Shown: one piece after another, positions 34,075 through 46,088 of the stretch | How the letters are laid out: every line of letters starts with the position of its first letter | How positions within the stretch are numbered: position 1 is the first letter of the stretch | DNA from: Acanthaster planci | Lineage: Eukaryota > Echinodermata > Asteroidea > Valvatida > Acanthasteridae | DNA: 64,000 nt | Direction of reading: 5' to 3' | Assembly (NCBI RefSeq): GCF_001949145.1 | Contig: NW_019091548.1 | Location: 344,918 to 408,917, forward strand | The notes under the pieces: model-generated | Told to the model about the DNA's origin: nothing | Database searches by the model: none | The model's input: the letters and a program-made list of their open reading frames with translations, nothing else | Translations under genes and position numbers: made by a program

Positions 34075-34320
34075 GTGAACTTCAATGAGCCCTTATCTAT
34101 GCTGCAAAGATTGGCTGAAGACTTGGAATATGCTGGTATGCTACACTCAGCAGCTGAGTGTAAGACGACAGTAGAAGAAATGTGCTTTGTTGCCGGTTTC
34201 ACCATTGGTGCCTATGCATCTACTGCAGTCCGCAACACAAAACCCTTCAATCCACTCCTAGGGGAGACCTATGAGTTTGACCGGTCAGACGATTTAGGTT
34301 GGAGAGCACTTTGTGAACAG
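34075..34320 (+). CDS. OSBP: Oxysterol-binding protein, ORD core exon
   Basis: An 82-codon phase-0 exon between acceptor AACCCACAG and donor GTAAGC. It opens VNFNEPLSMLQRLAEDLEY, continues through MCFVAGFTIGAYAST and a TKPFNPLLGETYEFDR stretch, and ends WRALCEQ. The KPFNPLLGET segment is the conserved phosphoinositide-contacting part of the lipid-binding domain. The last two residues, EQ, are the first two of the family signature EQVSHHPP; the rest is in the next exon. All conserved positions I can recall of the OSBP/OSBP2 subfamily are present, and there is no stop or frameshift. The exon follows KIPVP of the previous exon without loss. Confidence 0.97.
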
Positions 34321-34385
34321 GTAAGCACTAACAAAATAACAAAACTGGAACAGCCAATAATGAATTTGCCTCATGAAATAGAATA

Positions 34386-35018
34386 CAGTAAATTCCCATT
34401 ATAGCACTCTCAAGGGGACCTAACAGAACTGAGCGTTTTAACCCCACAGTGCTATAACCGACTTAATGGACGCGCAACATGTGCAATGTGCACATATACT
34501 TCTGTGTACATGTATGGATACATGACAAACTTGTACATGTATATACATGGATGTGAATTTTCAGAGTATATGCCTTGTATTCGTTTATCTCAACGTTTTC
34601 GTGTTACCGATAACAAAAAAAAACAACAAATATCTTCGAAAACCACCACAGGACCTCGTGCATGCTGCATCACGGCACAGGCACTGCATCTACATCCACT
34701 GCGACATCTTGTCTGCTACTGCATTTATGGACAGTCCAGTTGCTGACTTTTCCCAATAACCATGTTTCATATGCTTTGATTTTCAAAGAATCTGATTTTC
34801 CAAGGTAAAGAGTGCTGTAACTGGAATCATTTCACATGCTTTAAATGGTCCTCGGGGCCGAAAATCATGAGCGTTCTATCGTGAAAAGCGTTATAAACGG
34901 GAGCACTATAACCACATAAAAATGTACATAGTGAATGGGCATACAGTTGGGGAAATGAAAATAGAGCATTATATCGGTAAGAGCGTTACATAGGGAGCGC
35001 TATAACCACAATCTATTC
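34386..35018. mobile_element. MITE D (TA-flanked, GCACTATAACC family)
   Basis: The left end after TA is CAGTAAATTCCCATTATAGC. The right part reads GGGAGCGCTATAACCACAAT, which in reverse complement resembles it, though the terminal bases are eroded. Inside, variants of GCGTTATAAACGGGAGCACT and CGTTACATAGGGAGCGC repeat toward the right end. It has no coding capacity. Confidence 0.6.
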
Positions 35019-36724
35019 TATTCAATTAGTTTTATGATTTTAACCATTGCACTTATGGCCATTCATTATCAACTTCCTGATTTTGATTGGGAATTGCTAT
35101 TTTCTTTCTTAAAGCCATATTCCCATTAGATATTTTGGTTTGTACCACAGCTTTCCTGTCGAATGATTAAATCACAGTAGAACGCTGCTATAACAAACCT
35201 GATGGAGTATAACAATTTTCAGTCATGAATGCACACTCCCATTCCAAATTCTCACCCATTTTCAAATGTGCCACCACCTACCCCACAAATGTTTAGATAT
35301 TACAATTTTGGGCAAGCAATTTAAATGCCAGAAATAAAGTTAGAAATAATAATGTTCAAATTCCCGCATGTTGTTAAATGTCTGTTTGTCTCCTTCCATG
35401 TTTTACCTTTTGGGTTGTCCTCACTAGAAGTACAATTGTGAAATGAATCAAATTTTCCTTGGGTCATTGCTTAAAATTCGCATGTTACACTGTTTCCTGT
35501 TGGTAAAATGGCTCTTTAATAAATGGGGCGGACCGGGAACCATTCTAATACATCAGCTTTGGAAGTACATACTTGTCTCAAGTTGACAACAAAATGTCAC
35601 ACAAACATTTTTTTAAACGATTGAAAAGCGCAAAATATTACTGAAGATTTGTGCGGGCTACTTCTTCTGTCTATTTGCATATTTTTGAGGTCAAATCTCC
35701 GGGCTTTGTAACAATTATTAGGCAAGATTTTCCACACAAGAGTCGCCAGTGTTGCTTACACATACTCATTAGCTGCGTCTATACATGGACCACCTATGGA
35801 CCCACACTCTTTACATCCAATGTAATGTAGGTTACCCATGAACAATACGCATATAGACCGTGCCACAGGTTGGTCGTTGTTCCATCATCAGTGCAATTTT
35901 CCTCAACTTTGTGTCATTAAAATGTGTTCTAAATATGTGTCTTCTTTTAAACCAAATTTGTTATGTTCTGTAAAAGTGTACTGAAAATTTGGGAGCCAAG
36001 AAGGAGTTCAGTTAATACCCAATTGGCTCCGGTGGAAGAAGGTACTCAATAGACTTATTTTGCCACTTCTTTCTGTTGTCGCCACCGACTTTTATTTCCG
36101 GTTGTACACACATTTTTTTCTCCAATGAGTATTACAATGAAAATTGCCAGCTGGACTTAAGCTCTATCCTTCCACTTACAACTTACATCAGGTTGAACCA
36201 ATTACAGTCCAAGATGATTACTAACAGAAGGAATAACCCAAATAGCCCAAATAGGTTAAACAACTTCCAAAGGAACAAAAAACAGCTATTCATGCTTATC
36301 TCCTGAATAATAAGGCAGCAAATCTGTCCAATAAACAGGTTAAATACTGTGGAAAATTACACGAAAGAACCCATACCACTGGATGGAATTATACAATCAC
36401 AATAATTATGATTAAGTAAAGAATAACCAATAGCCCAATGACCAGGGGATATCACAGATGGCATGAAATGCCAACCCCACCTGCAGAAGAGTATCTGCAG
36501 GGCCATTATCCTGGTATGACCCTACCCCCACTTCCGCCCCTGCAAGATATGCAGAGGAAGACCCTGGAAAGAGGTCCTAAGACCTGAAAGTGAGGCATTA
36601 TTTTTATTTTTATTAAATTTCTCACCAATCAAGTTCCTATTGCACGGAACTTGCTAATCCCCCCCCTTGTTTCTCACACCCGACTAATTTTGTATGTATG
36701 CGTAAATGAAATTATGTAGGCTGG

Positions 36725-37200
36725 CTACTTATCATCGGAAGAAGGGTAGGGGGAGGCATCTAGGTTAAGTGTAAAAAATGCCAGTGCATTGTGCAGATTT
36801 TCACAGATTGCCAGTTGTGGACAAGTGCAGACCATCTCACCAGTATACTGCGTGTTGGGTAGGGTTGATATTATGAAAATGGACAATAGCGTGTGCATTA
36901 CCCAGTCTCTTTCCACCCTTTGTGCACAAACTTGTTCAATGCCCTTCCCCTATCCTCGAGCGAATATCCTTCAGTGGAGTAGTAAACAGATCATTTGTGC
37001 CCAAATAAATGATCTGGGTGTATGGGACTGGGTGGCTCTACGTGTGGCGGTTGAGGGAGGGAATCGTGGCCGAGAGTCGGGCTCTATAAACACCCTACCA
37101 TTTGAAACATCCAGAAGAAGCACAGTGTGGTTCCAACAGGCTTGCCCAGAACACTATGCTGTCCCCCACCACCCATGTGCGGGTTGTACCTGAGTGAAAT
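36725..37200 (-). pseudogene. SGNH/GDSL-type hydrolase domain, decayed, linked to a YR element
   Basis: One minus-strand frame carries the blocks of SGNH hydrolases in order. Block I is TWVVGDSIVFWAS (Gly-Asp-Ser at 37166-37158, with the nucleophile Ser). Block III is IIYLGTNDLF (Gly-x-Asn-Asp at 37001-36990). Block V is DGLHLSTTGN (Asp and His at 36836-36825). They are exactly in frame with each other but separated by four nonsense codons (near 37099, 37045, 36937 and 36839) and no frameshift. The family hydrolyses ester bonds; its role in mobile elements is unknown. It lies about 150 bases downstream of the recombinase C-terminus on the same strand. I recall SGNH-like domains accompanying tyrosine recombinases in some Ngaro-type and related elements. 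Confidence 0.72.
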
Positions 37201-37357
37201 ACTAAACAAAGGAAAAAGGGGAGCAAGAACCTGGCAACAGTTGGCGGACAGGGAGGGGGGAGAACTAGAGACATTGAATTATCAGATCTTGCTTCTTTTT
37301 TCTTCCTTTTTTTGGTTTGTTTAAATTTTTAGGTTACATTAATTACCACCTAGGAGA

Positions 37358-37625
37358 GTTCACACTGTTTGGCTGAATGTACATGTACATGTTTACTGCT
37401 GCCAATTTCCACCTGCCCAATGACTGAATATCTGGGACTGGAATGCCATTTAAGGCTGCAGAGGTGGCAGCACTTATGCGGAAACTGTGGCCACTATACC
37501 CCTGAGAAGGCACACCTAAGGCATCAAGGCATTTTTTGAGCATATGCCGGAACTGGTATGAACTTAAAGGGGAACCATCGGCTTGCACAAGCAGGGTATC
37601 CCCGAGGGGAGGCCGTATGCCTATA
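37358..37625 (-). pseudogene. Tyrosine recombinase, catalytic C-terminal part (after MITE B)
   Basis: An open stretch with GDTLLVQADGSPLSSYQFRH, then YSGHSFRISAATSAALNGIP (the H-x-x-R catalytic block) and IQSLGRWKLAAVNMYM, where GRW and the terminal Tyr are the last catalytic positions of the family. The enzyme joins DNA strands through a covalent phosphotyrosine. This part is intact from the MITE border to the Tyr, so the gene was probably broken mainly by the MITE and by frameshifts in the N-terminal part. Confidence 0.88.
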
Positions 37626-37627
37626 TA

Positions 37628-38333
37628 CAGTAAAATCTCTGGGGAATGGACCAAAAATTTGAGTTATCCGAAATTCGAGTTGAAGACAGGTCACGATTTC
37701 TTTTGAAGTTAAGTCATTATTACGATGTGTATCATAACATGTACCTATAGGCTGACTCACAGTTACTGTAAAACTCCCTACAATGACTTTTGAAATGACA
37801 TTGTGGTTATTTTATACTTTGGTGCCACAAGTTTTAGTTCATAGAAAGACATTTTTGCGGAGGATTTTTGTTGTCAGTCGGCTGATAAATAACACATTAC
37901 ATGTACCGTAAATCATTTAAACTGTGCACCTTTGTGTGGCAAATCTTTTTGCATTATGCATGTGTGACGCATTGTGGTAGTCCCATTTCTGATACCGCAC
38001 CGCAGTGCCTTGCACATGCATACTTGGGCGGGGTTTCTCGATGAGTCAGACGACTTTTTTCATCACATGAGGGCGCACCTTTTTGCACTTCAATAAAATT
38101 TCATACAAACGAAAATGCTATTGGTGGTTTACACTTTCTGGAAGTATTTTGGCGGCGGTTTCTTTTGGACCTGGTACACAAAAACTTTGAAATAAACGAA
38201 TCCGGCAACGTAAGCAGTTCAAGTTATGGATATGTTTTTGTACATTTAAGCCCATTCTTTCGGCGGGACTTAATTATTCTTCGAGTTAAGCGGAGTTTCG
38301 AGTTGACCGACTTTGAGTTATCAAGAGTTACTG
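37628..38333. mobile_element. MITE B, 706 bp, inserted in the recombinase gene
   Basis: TA (37626-37627), then CAGTAAAATCTCTGGGG, to AGTTATCAAGAGTTACTG, then TA (38334-38335). It is the full-length uninterrupted relative of MITE A in opposite orientation. The inner ends share ACTCGAA/TTCGAGTT words. The flanking recombinase reading continues on either side, which fixes the boundaries to the TA dinucleotides. It is non-coding; a 69-codon open frame near its right end also exists mirrored in MITE A and reflects shared repeat sequence. Confidence 0.9.
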
Positions 38334-38335
38334 TA

Positions 38336-38990
38336 GTGAACTATGGAACGCACAGGACAAAGTTGGGAGCATGATGTTGATGGAACCATAGCATCACTGA
38401 ATTGCCCCGCTGGTCGGTTTTTGAATATCGAAGTCTGATGTTCATTATTGATTGGTCACACCCTTCAAACCAAATGTCATTGAGCTCTAATTTTTGGGAG
38501 TGGTCATCTTTTTTTACAGTTTTTTCCCCACACGGAAGAAGCCAAATAAGGCTAGTAAAAATGCCGAACGAAACAGGAATGTCTCGAGCTCAGATAACAC
38601 GATAGAACCTATGGTGCGGCAAAAACTTCCCAACAAATCTGGTGTGATAGGATGCCTGCTAGCCTGACTGTGGTTGTTCCTACAGCAACCCTTCCTGAGC
38701 TTTTGAACCAAAAAGTTCTGAGAAGAATCTTGCCACCCCTGTAACTTGTGCCCAATCCAATCGCTGACACATATGAGCTTATTGTGGAGGGGGCCAATCC
38801 CCTTATTGATAGATGTGCAATAAATGCCGCTACGTGTACACTGGGGGGTGGGCCAAGAGCATTGCAACCCTGCAGGATGTGCTTTGACGCCGGTGTGATC
38901 AAAAGATTTTCCTGGGCATTTTCAGACATGGCAAGAGACAGCAACGAAATCAATGCAAGGAAAATACCAACAAGCAAGCCTTGATGAGGG
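38336..38990 (-). pseudogene. Tyrosine recombinase, core-binding and first catalytic part (before MITE B)
   Basis: Two overlapping frames. The upstream one has VHVAAFIAHLSIRGLAPSTI and SSYVSAIG, the core-binding fold with its LAPSTISSY signature. After a frameshift near 38720 the next reads GHKLQGWQDSSQNFLVQKLR, PITPDLLGSFC and FLLALFGFFRVGKKL, whose Arg fits the first catalytic position. A third frame reads to the MITE border with LRYSKTDQRGNSV, the conserved K-T-D beta-hairpin. The domain order continues across the MITE into the H-x-x-R block at 37358-37625. Confidence 0.85.
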
Positions 38991-39754
38991 ATTCAAAATC
39001 ACTAGTAAGGGAGATCATGAGTGTAGGCAAGGCTGCAAGAAGGTTTTCACAAGAAGGGCCGACCGGGATCAACATAACCGGCGCCTACACAGTCAACAGA
39101 AACTGTAGGAAAATGCAACAGCTCTTTTCAGAGCCATACTAATTCAAAAAGATATCGGTTCATGATACTGCCGGTTTGAATTAAAAATAAAGATTTTCTC
39201 CCCTACCCATATCCGCTCAATGAGTCCCCCTTGTCTTGAGTATTTTCTTTTCACATGATGTGTGAAATAGACTCAACATTCGAATAAAATAAAGGATGTT
39301 GAGAAATATTCAGAAATATATGTTATAACAAATGAACTCTGCCTAGAAAATAAAGGGAAAAGTTAGGGAAGAAAATAGTCCATATTATTCCTTCCATGAA
39401 AAAGAAGTCATTTGGTATTTCAATACATGCACAAGTATGCTCCTCGGCCTATAAACTTTGCCTAAATAATGAGGGAAGTAACATAAAGAGAGGAAGGAAA
39501 ACATCAAATGGAAAATCCCTGATTTTTGACAAGCTGCAAAGCAAATGTGAGCCTATGTAATACCAATTTCTGTCTGTCCGTCCGTTGGGATGTCCGGGTG
39601 TTCGTTCAGTGTTAAAGTTTTTACTTGTGGGTATAGTATGCGTCATTGTGCTTATTCTTTTCAAACTTAAATTTATTAATAATAGATCTATATGTGTGTT
39701 ATTCACATACATGTACATATTTAATGAAGAAATTGAACCCAAAATGTTAAAGCT

Positions 39755-40500
39755 AAGGGGGGAAGGTGGAGTTGGAGATGGATAGGATGATGGGATGGGG
39801 GACATGGAGTTGGAGATGGATGGGATGATGGGATGGGGGAAGGTGGAGTTGGAGATATATGGGATGATGGGAAGGTGGAGTTGGAGATGGATGGGATGNN
39901 NNNNNNNNNNNNNNNNNNNNNNNNNNNNNNNNNNNNNNNNNNNNNNNNNNNNNNNNNNNNNNNNNNNNNNNNNNNNNNNNNNNNNNNNNNNNNNNNNNNN
40001 NNNNNNNNNNNNNNNNNNNNNNNNNNNNNNNNNNNNNNNNNNNNNNNNNNNNNNNNNNNNNNNNNNNNNNNNNNNNNNNNNNNNNNNNNNNNNNNNNNNN
40101 NNNNNNNNNNNNNNNNNNNNNNNNNNNNNNNNNNNNNNNNNNNNNNNNNNNNNNNNNNNNNNNNNNNNNNNNNNNNNNNNNNNNNNNNNNNNNNNNNNNN
40201 NNNNNNNNNNNNNNNNNNNNNNNNNNNNNNNNNNNNNNNNNNNNNNNNNNNNNNNNNNNNNNNNNNNNNNNNNNNNNNNNNNNNNNNNNNNNNNNNNNNN
40301 NNNGGGGGGTATGGAGCTGGAAATGGATGGAATGATGGGATGGGGGCAGGGCCGGGGATGGGGTGGAGGTAGAGTTCAAGATGTATGGGACAATGGAGTG
40401 GAGGTGAAGTTGGAGACAGATGGGATGATGGAATGGGGAGAGGCGGAGTTGAGATAGATGGTGTGATGGAATGTGGCTGGAGTAGAAGATAGATGGGATG
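39755..40500. repeat. GATGGGATGATGG minisatellite with internal assembly gap
   Basis: Purine-rich tandem array of about 39-45-bp units containing GGAGTTGGAGATGGATGGGA and variants, on both sides of an N run (39899-40303). Open frames across it exist on both strands only because it lacks stops and are not genes. Confidence 0.92.
39899..40303. other. Assembly gap (N) inside the minisatellite
   Basis: 405 undetermined bases. The true length of the array is unknown. Confidence 0.99.
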
Positions 40501-41339
40501 TGGTGGGGGCAAAACCATTAAAGTGCATTTGTTTTACATCCACGATGTAGTCATTTTTTACGGCCAGTTCTTCTTCAAGCTGTTTTTTTTAAATTGTGAC
40601 AAACTTGCTCTTGGTTAGCTTGATTCATTGTTTAATTTATGCTTCATTTGCACTGACTCTTAATATGAGTTACTTTTGAGGTAAAGAAATTTAGATGCAG
40701 CGAGCCATGGCAGCTTCGGTGTACATGCACATATGCATATGTATGTCCATGCACGTGTGTCCAGTTCAGTGATAGCTTGATGAAACTGTTATGACATTTT
40801 TCCCCTCAGGTGGTCATGTTAAGTTCTTCATCATGACCTTGCGCTTTTCAGTGCTTGTAGTGAGCCTACCCATGCACGTTGCTGTGCACTGCCTGTAGTA
40901 TTTGTGAACATTCCAGTGTAACTGGTGATCAGCGTCCGTGTTGTGTTAGCGTATGATGTGCACTTGGTACCCTGCACATTTGCAAGGTCTAACCGCTTCA
41001 AATGCCTGGCTTCTAAGTCTAAGTCTACTTTTAAAAAAGTGCCTCCTGTGGTTTTTCACTCATAAATACGGTAATGTACTGATCATTCTGTCCATGCTCT
41101 GTCTAGTGGGAGGCAGTTTGAAATAGTACTGCAGCAGAATTAATCTGAACTGAACCAAGGTTGTCTGCATTCAATATGTGGTCTTGTTAGCTCAGAGAAC
41201 GCCTGCAACAAGCAGAAATACAGAAAAAAAATGGATAACAAGTTTTAATTCTAAGATGTATTTCTGCATTGGGTAAATGTCCATTTTTGATAATGGGTTT
41301 TGCTCTTACAGTGACATATATTGATAACACTGTATACTC

Positions 41340-41405
41340 AGTGTTAAGTTTAATTGGGTGGGATTCCAACCCCACGACCTCCTGCTTACTCGTGCAATCT
41401 GGTGA
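41340..41405 (-). mobile_element. Possible tRNA-derived SINE fragment
   Basis: On the minus strand, AGCAGGAGGTCGTGGGGTTG continues into GGAATCCCACCCAA. This resembles the B-box half of tRNA-derived SINE heads (GGTTxxAATCC with flanking GTGGG/CCCAC pairing). The A-box half is not clear. Confidence 0.35.
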
Positions 41406-44400
41406 AGTTTTTACTCGTGGACAAACACAAAGTACACACTGTTATGAATATACATCAGTGTAAGGGTAAAACCTGTGATTAGAAATTAAGGATAAGGAGT
41501 TTGTTCATTGTACACTACGTGCACATAACCATGCACTGCACCGTATATATGAAAGCATGTGTTAAGAGTTTAGAATAAAAATTATCTACATGTATGAATA
41601 TGTAGCATATACATGTACATGTAGCAGTACAGCATGCATGACTCCACCAAATTCTCACTACATTCAGGCATTCTTATACATGTACATGTATATTCAGGTA
41701 ACGTGCATGTTAAGAGTCTGGTACATGTAGTTATGTCCTTTAGTTCCATATTAGACTTAGATGTCATCAAATGACCATGCAAAACAACTATATATATTCG
41801 AAGCTTAACTTGTTCAACTTAATCGTACTTGAAGGCATGTACAGAAAATGCTGGTCTTGGAACCTTGTGTGAGAAGGTCCATTCAGTAGCTGGAACATAC
41901 ATTCAAACCTAAACTGAAACGATATCTGGCTAAAAATTTCTGATACATGTTCATATCGGCAAACGTAGGAGTGCACTTGTAGCTTGAATTGCACATTGAT
42001 GTGAACGCTGGCACTGCATGTAGTTCGGGAAGTTATAGTTGGTTATTGTTTTTCCTTGGTTTTTTTTTCCTCCACCCAATACTTAAAAATATATAGGCTT
42101 AAAATAATGTAGAACTTTAAATAACCCCTAAGTTTTGTTGAAAATGGTTGATAATCTCTCTTGCCAGAAGTTTTTCATCCAGTAAGTCTTCCTTTGTTCA
42201 GTTTTGCTCCAAGGGGTAATAAAATAGTACGTCTAACTGACTTCAAAGCTGCTGGTCAGAAAGGTTTATGTACCTCACACTGTTGGGTTGAATACTGGAC
42301 TGGCTTTAAATTGGAGTGGATAGGGCCAGACTCTTTTCATACTGAGTCTAAATGGTCACTGTCCCTGATCAAACTGGCCCCAAACTAGGTGCAATAGTAT
42401 TATTTCAAAAATTTCCACCTTGAATTTCATCATGATAGTGTGTGTGTGCATGATATCCCAGCCTGCAACAGGGGAAAATCCTAGAATTGGGCTGTCCTAC
42501 GGGAGTCACCGACCAGATTGTTAGATTGGGTGGAAGAAAATGTTTGTTGGGAGAATATTCAAGACCTGCACATTGCCCAGTCATTCTCATGATGCATCCA
42601 GATGCGTAAGCCACAATGCCCAAGCCAAGAATAAATCAGCACCAGAGTGAATGGAAAGCAAGCTGAAGACTTGCCACCTGGACTTGTCTTCTACTATGTT
42701 GGTGTTACCGAGTGGTTAAATTTTACCAAAGAGAGGGGTGGTAGATAACCCAAAATATTAAGGAAACAGGGATGCAGTGTAAAGAAATTTAAATAAAACC
42801 CACCAATTTACGAAAATAGACTGCTGATTTAATTAAAATTGAAAATTAGAACAATTACATTCAGTTATTAATTCAGATTAATCCAAGTTACATTAACCCC
42901 TTAAATGTTGGTGCAGTCAAAGGACGGTCAAATCCAATTTTGCCCAACCTGGCATGTATTTTTGTTGGCTGGCCACCATGCACAAACTACCCAACCCTAA
43001 CTACCTAACTGGCCAAGATTTATCAAACAGAAAGCAGGCCAGTGGGAAGGCACCATAAAAATCATACAAATGGGTGGTTAAACACTGAAGGTTTAGACCA
43101 GACACTTGACTGGCAAAAATGACTGCTCAAAATATTGTACCAAATGACATTTGCATAGGAGGGTTAAGCAAAAAAACCTTAAGAAACCCCCAAAACACCC
43201 ACAAAAATAAACAGCAGTCAATATGATGATGGAAGCATCTGTAAATTAAAATGAAAATACATTTGTATAAGTGAACCAGCATCATATATATTAGAAGTAC
43301 ATGTACAGTTATATGCATATACTGGATTCATTTACATTTAAGGCATAAAATATGCAGCCCTGCCACAGCATAGGTTTTGAATTTATGGTTTACATTCCTT
43401 ACTATTTTTTTTATGAACATGCACTAATCAGTTTAATAAGAAATTAAATGTTTCACAACCACCAGTAATATTGTTGAGAATACGAACTACCAAAATTAAC
43501 TACTCAAGATTTTATGGGAGGGCTACTTGTACATCAAATACCAGGTGGTGTAGGATGACCTACACATGTACATGTACGATAGTGCTAGGTCCATAGGAGG
43601 ACTAGGTCGGTCACTGTAAATCAGAATTAAACATTTAATGTAACACTGAAACAAATCATTATAAGTTAAGGATGTTGACTAAATATGATCAACCACTCAT
43701 TTTTATTGAGGTGTACAATGTTCAAAAATATTGATATCTCTAAACAATATGCAAAGATTCTTGCAAGAAACTACCTGAAGCAAATTAGAGTTCAACAGAA
43801 CATAGTTCCATAATGTGCCTACAAAATCGCAAAATGCAGATTTAAATGTGTATAATCGAACAATTATTACAGGAAAATTAGAAGTGCTCACTCACCATGT
43901 GTCCACTGCCACCATGCCATACTGCCGAGTTTCAAACCCAAAGTTTACAATATTGGGACTACATCTGAACTAGGCTAGCGCACAACATAAGTTAGCACTA
44001 TCAATATCAATGTGTGAACTTCACACGGAGATGTGTATCCCACACTCTTGCAATGCAGTGTGCAGCAAAGACACTAACGTGACGTAGAGAAGAGCACCTT
44101 GCAAGACGAAAGGCAGAGAAGCAAAGCTACACGGCAAGACGCACTATATGTAGAGAAATGCGTCAAATAACTTGCCCCACCCCAACAGCGGAACTCTTAA
44201 TATGCAACAGTTATATAACTCCTACAAACGCAACACCACAACTTACAATTTATACAAAGCAGCGCTGCATTCCTACAGAGCTAGACATTGTGATACATGG
44301 CGAGAGAGGGCGCACTTCAACTAATTACAAAGGTGCACTAAAAAAAGTGACATTAAATCTGGGAAGGTTGACAGTACTTTGTGGACTGGTCACATTGGCA

Positions 44401-45217
44401 ATGTCCATAAACCAACCACAGATAATTGCAAAGACAACAAGATTCATACTAAAGATCTCCAGATAATGGGAGACATAATCCAAGCCACACAATAAGATAA
44501 ACCCCAGACTAATGCACCACTGACATGTATATGAGCCCTGAGCTGGACCAAGAGAGGACACAGTTTTCCTGTTAACAGAGACTCCTTTGGTGGGAACTGC
44601 ACTTGGCTGGTTCAAAAATGACAATGAAATGCATGTGTTACGGTGGCATTGCTACCAGCAAAATGAAAACTCCCCACCAACATTGCTCTTTTTAACCGAT
44701 GAGGGGGTGTTTCTGCTCAATGCAGATAATGTATCCCTGAAAATAAAGTTCTCCATGTCTTACCTAGCTTTGACATGTCATATGAAGTTGTGACAGCCTG
44801 ATGGGCTGCTCCATCTGATATTCCAACAAGGCTTCCCACGTGCCAACTATAAGGGGTGGGGGTACACAGTCACAGCCACCGAAACCTCACAAAGAGGGTT
44901 GACCAAATATATGATGAAGTTTAACATCAGCAGTAGAAAATCTGGCAACAGAGATCAACTAAAATAAGATCGGTCTGATGATTCCAGAAGGATGTAGTGT
45001 GTACCCATGACCTAATCGTGCTGAAAACGCCAGTGGGCCAACCGCGCCGCAAAATCAACCCAAATAGAAATAAAGGCAATTCCTGGAGATAACTGCAGCT
45101 AGTGGTATGACATGAATCCTGGGATGTCCCAGAGACTGTTCACTATAAGTAAGGCTACGTATGGCCAGGACACTAATATTAGGTAACCTGACTGAAGAAG
45201 AAAACATTCTGAAATTA

Positions 45218-46088
45218 CAGTAAACTCCGGCTTAGTCGGCACTCTTAAGACTCAAGAAATTATGACGACTTATGCGAATGCTGACTTGTGTTGAATGTGG
45301 CCTTACACTTATGCGTGTATCGCCTATGTACGTTATGATTCCTTGCACAAATTCAATGGCTTTGATGTACCCTGGTTTGTTTCTACCTCCATGGTTGATC
45401 CCAGCAAATTTGTTCTTGATTATTATCCTCACGGGCTGCAATTTCAATATTGATCATGTGCCCCTAAGGACGAAGCAAGGACGGCAAGCCACTCACATAT
45501 CACATTACAACTTGACAGTGCAGTATGTATGTATGTGATACAGTTATACGGTACAGAAACCATACACTTATCCGCACACGCGCATTGGTTCAGTTAGTTT
45601 AGTATATTCTGGATACCAGACCCAATGATTCTGACTACCTGATGAATCATTGTCAAGGGTCGTCAGGGAGTCTTTGGGAAGGGAACCAGACAACTTTCAA
45701 TAAGGCGACCCCCAAAATGGACAGAGCGCATGCGTGTAGCACTAGAGGGGTTACTGGTATTGATGTACTCATGCTGGCCATGCCAATTATCAACCACGGC
45801 CTGTGCTGCCAATAAACAGACATCAGTCGAGCAGTGTGGGACTTGTCACTTGACACTTCTTGGCAACCGCGGTGAAGGAAACTGATACCGAAGCATGAAT
45901 TTTTTGTGGTTTTGTGGAAAAGGGACCGAGAAAAACATGCAGACTTATAAGAAAAGCCGACTTATAAATGCCAACTTAGAAATGAAATTTTCAATGGAAA
46001 TGCATTACATATGATCAGGACTTTTGTCAAAAGGCCAACTTAGACGATATGACGAGTTACGAGATGCCGACTTACTCAGAGTTTACTG
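45218..46088. mobile_element. MITE E, 871 bp (TA-flanked)
   Basis: TA at 45216-45217, then CAGTAAACTCCGGCTTAGTC. The right end is CCGACTTACTCAGAGTTTACTG, then TA at 46089-46090. The first ten terminal bases match as inverted repeats and similarity continues through the GTCGGCA word. TTAG/CTTATAA-GCCGACTT variants recur inside the right arm. It carries no transposase, and open frames inside have no recognised similarity. It lies about 400 bases upstream of the VSHHPP exon. Confidence 0.85.

Larger units (their letters stand above)
36725..39130 (-). mobile_element. Tyrosine-recombinase mobile element (Ngaro/Crypton-like), fragment
   Basis: A minus-strand element fragment holding, in transcription order, a recombinase core-binding domain, recombinase catalytic domain and SGNH hydrolase, interrupted by MITE B. 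No reverse transcriptase is seen in the 3 kb upstream, so I cannot say whether it is a YR retroelement (Ngaro) that lost it or a Crypton-like DNA element. The recombinase is clearly different from those of the DIRS copies. The ends of the element were not found. Confidence 0.7.

Noticed and set aside
39721-40518. Open frames across the N gap on both strands
   Set aside because: Low-complexity minisatellite with an assembly gap. Absence of stops is due to composition and undetermined bases.
42705-42735. tRNA-Ser/Leu-like A box (GTTACCGAGTGGTTAA)
   Set aside because: No B box, anticodon arm or acceptor stem follows.
44325-44624. Hydrophobic minus-strand open frame (99 codons), considered as a membrane enzyme exon
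   Set aside because: Only a vague resemblance to membrane transferases. No motif, no partner exon and no convincing splice sites.
45218-46088. Transposase gene inside MITE E
   Set aside because: Frames of 71-100 codons on both strands show no catalytic motif, and the element is too short for a pogo transposase.
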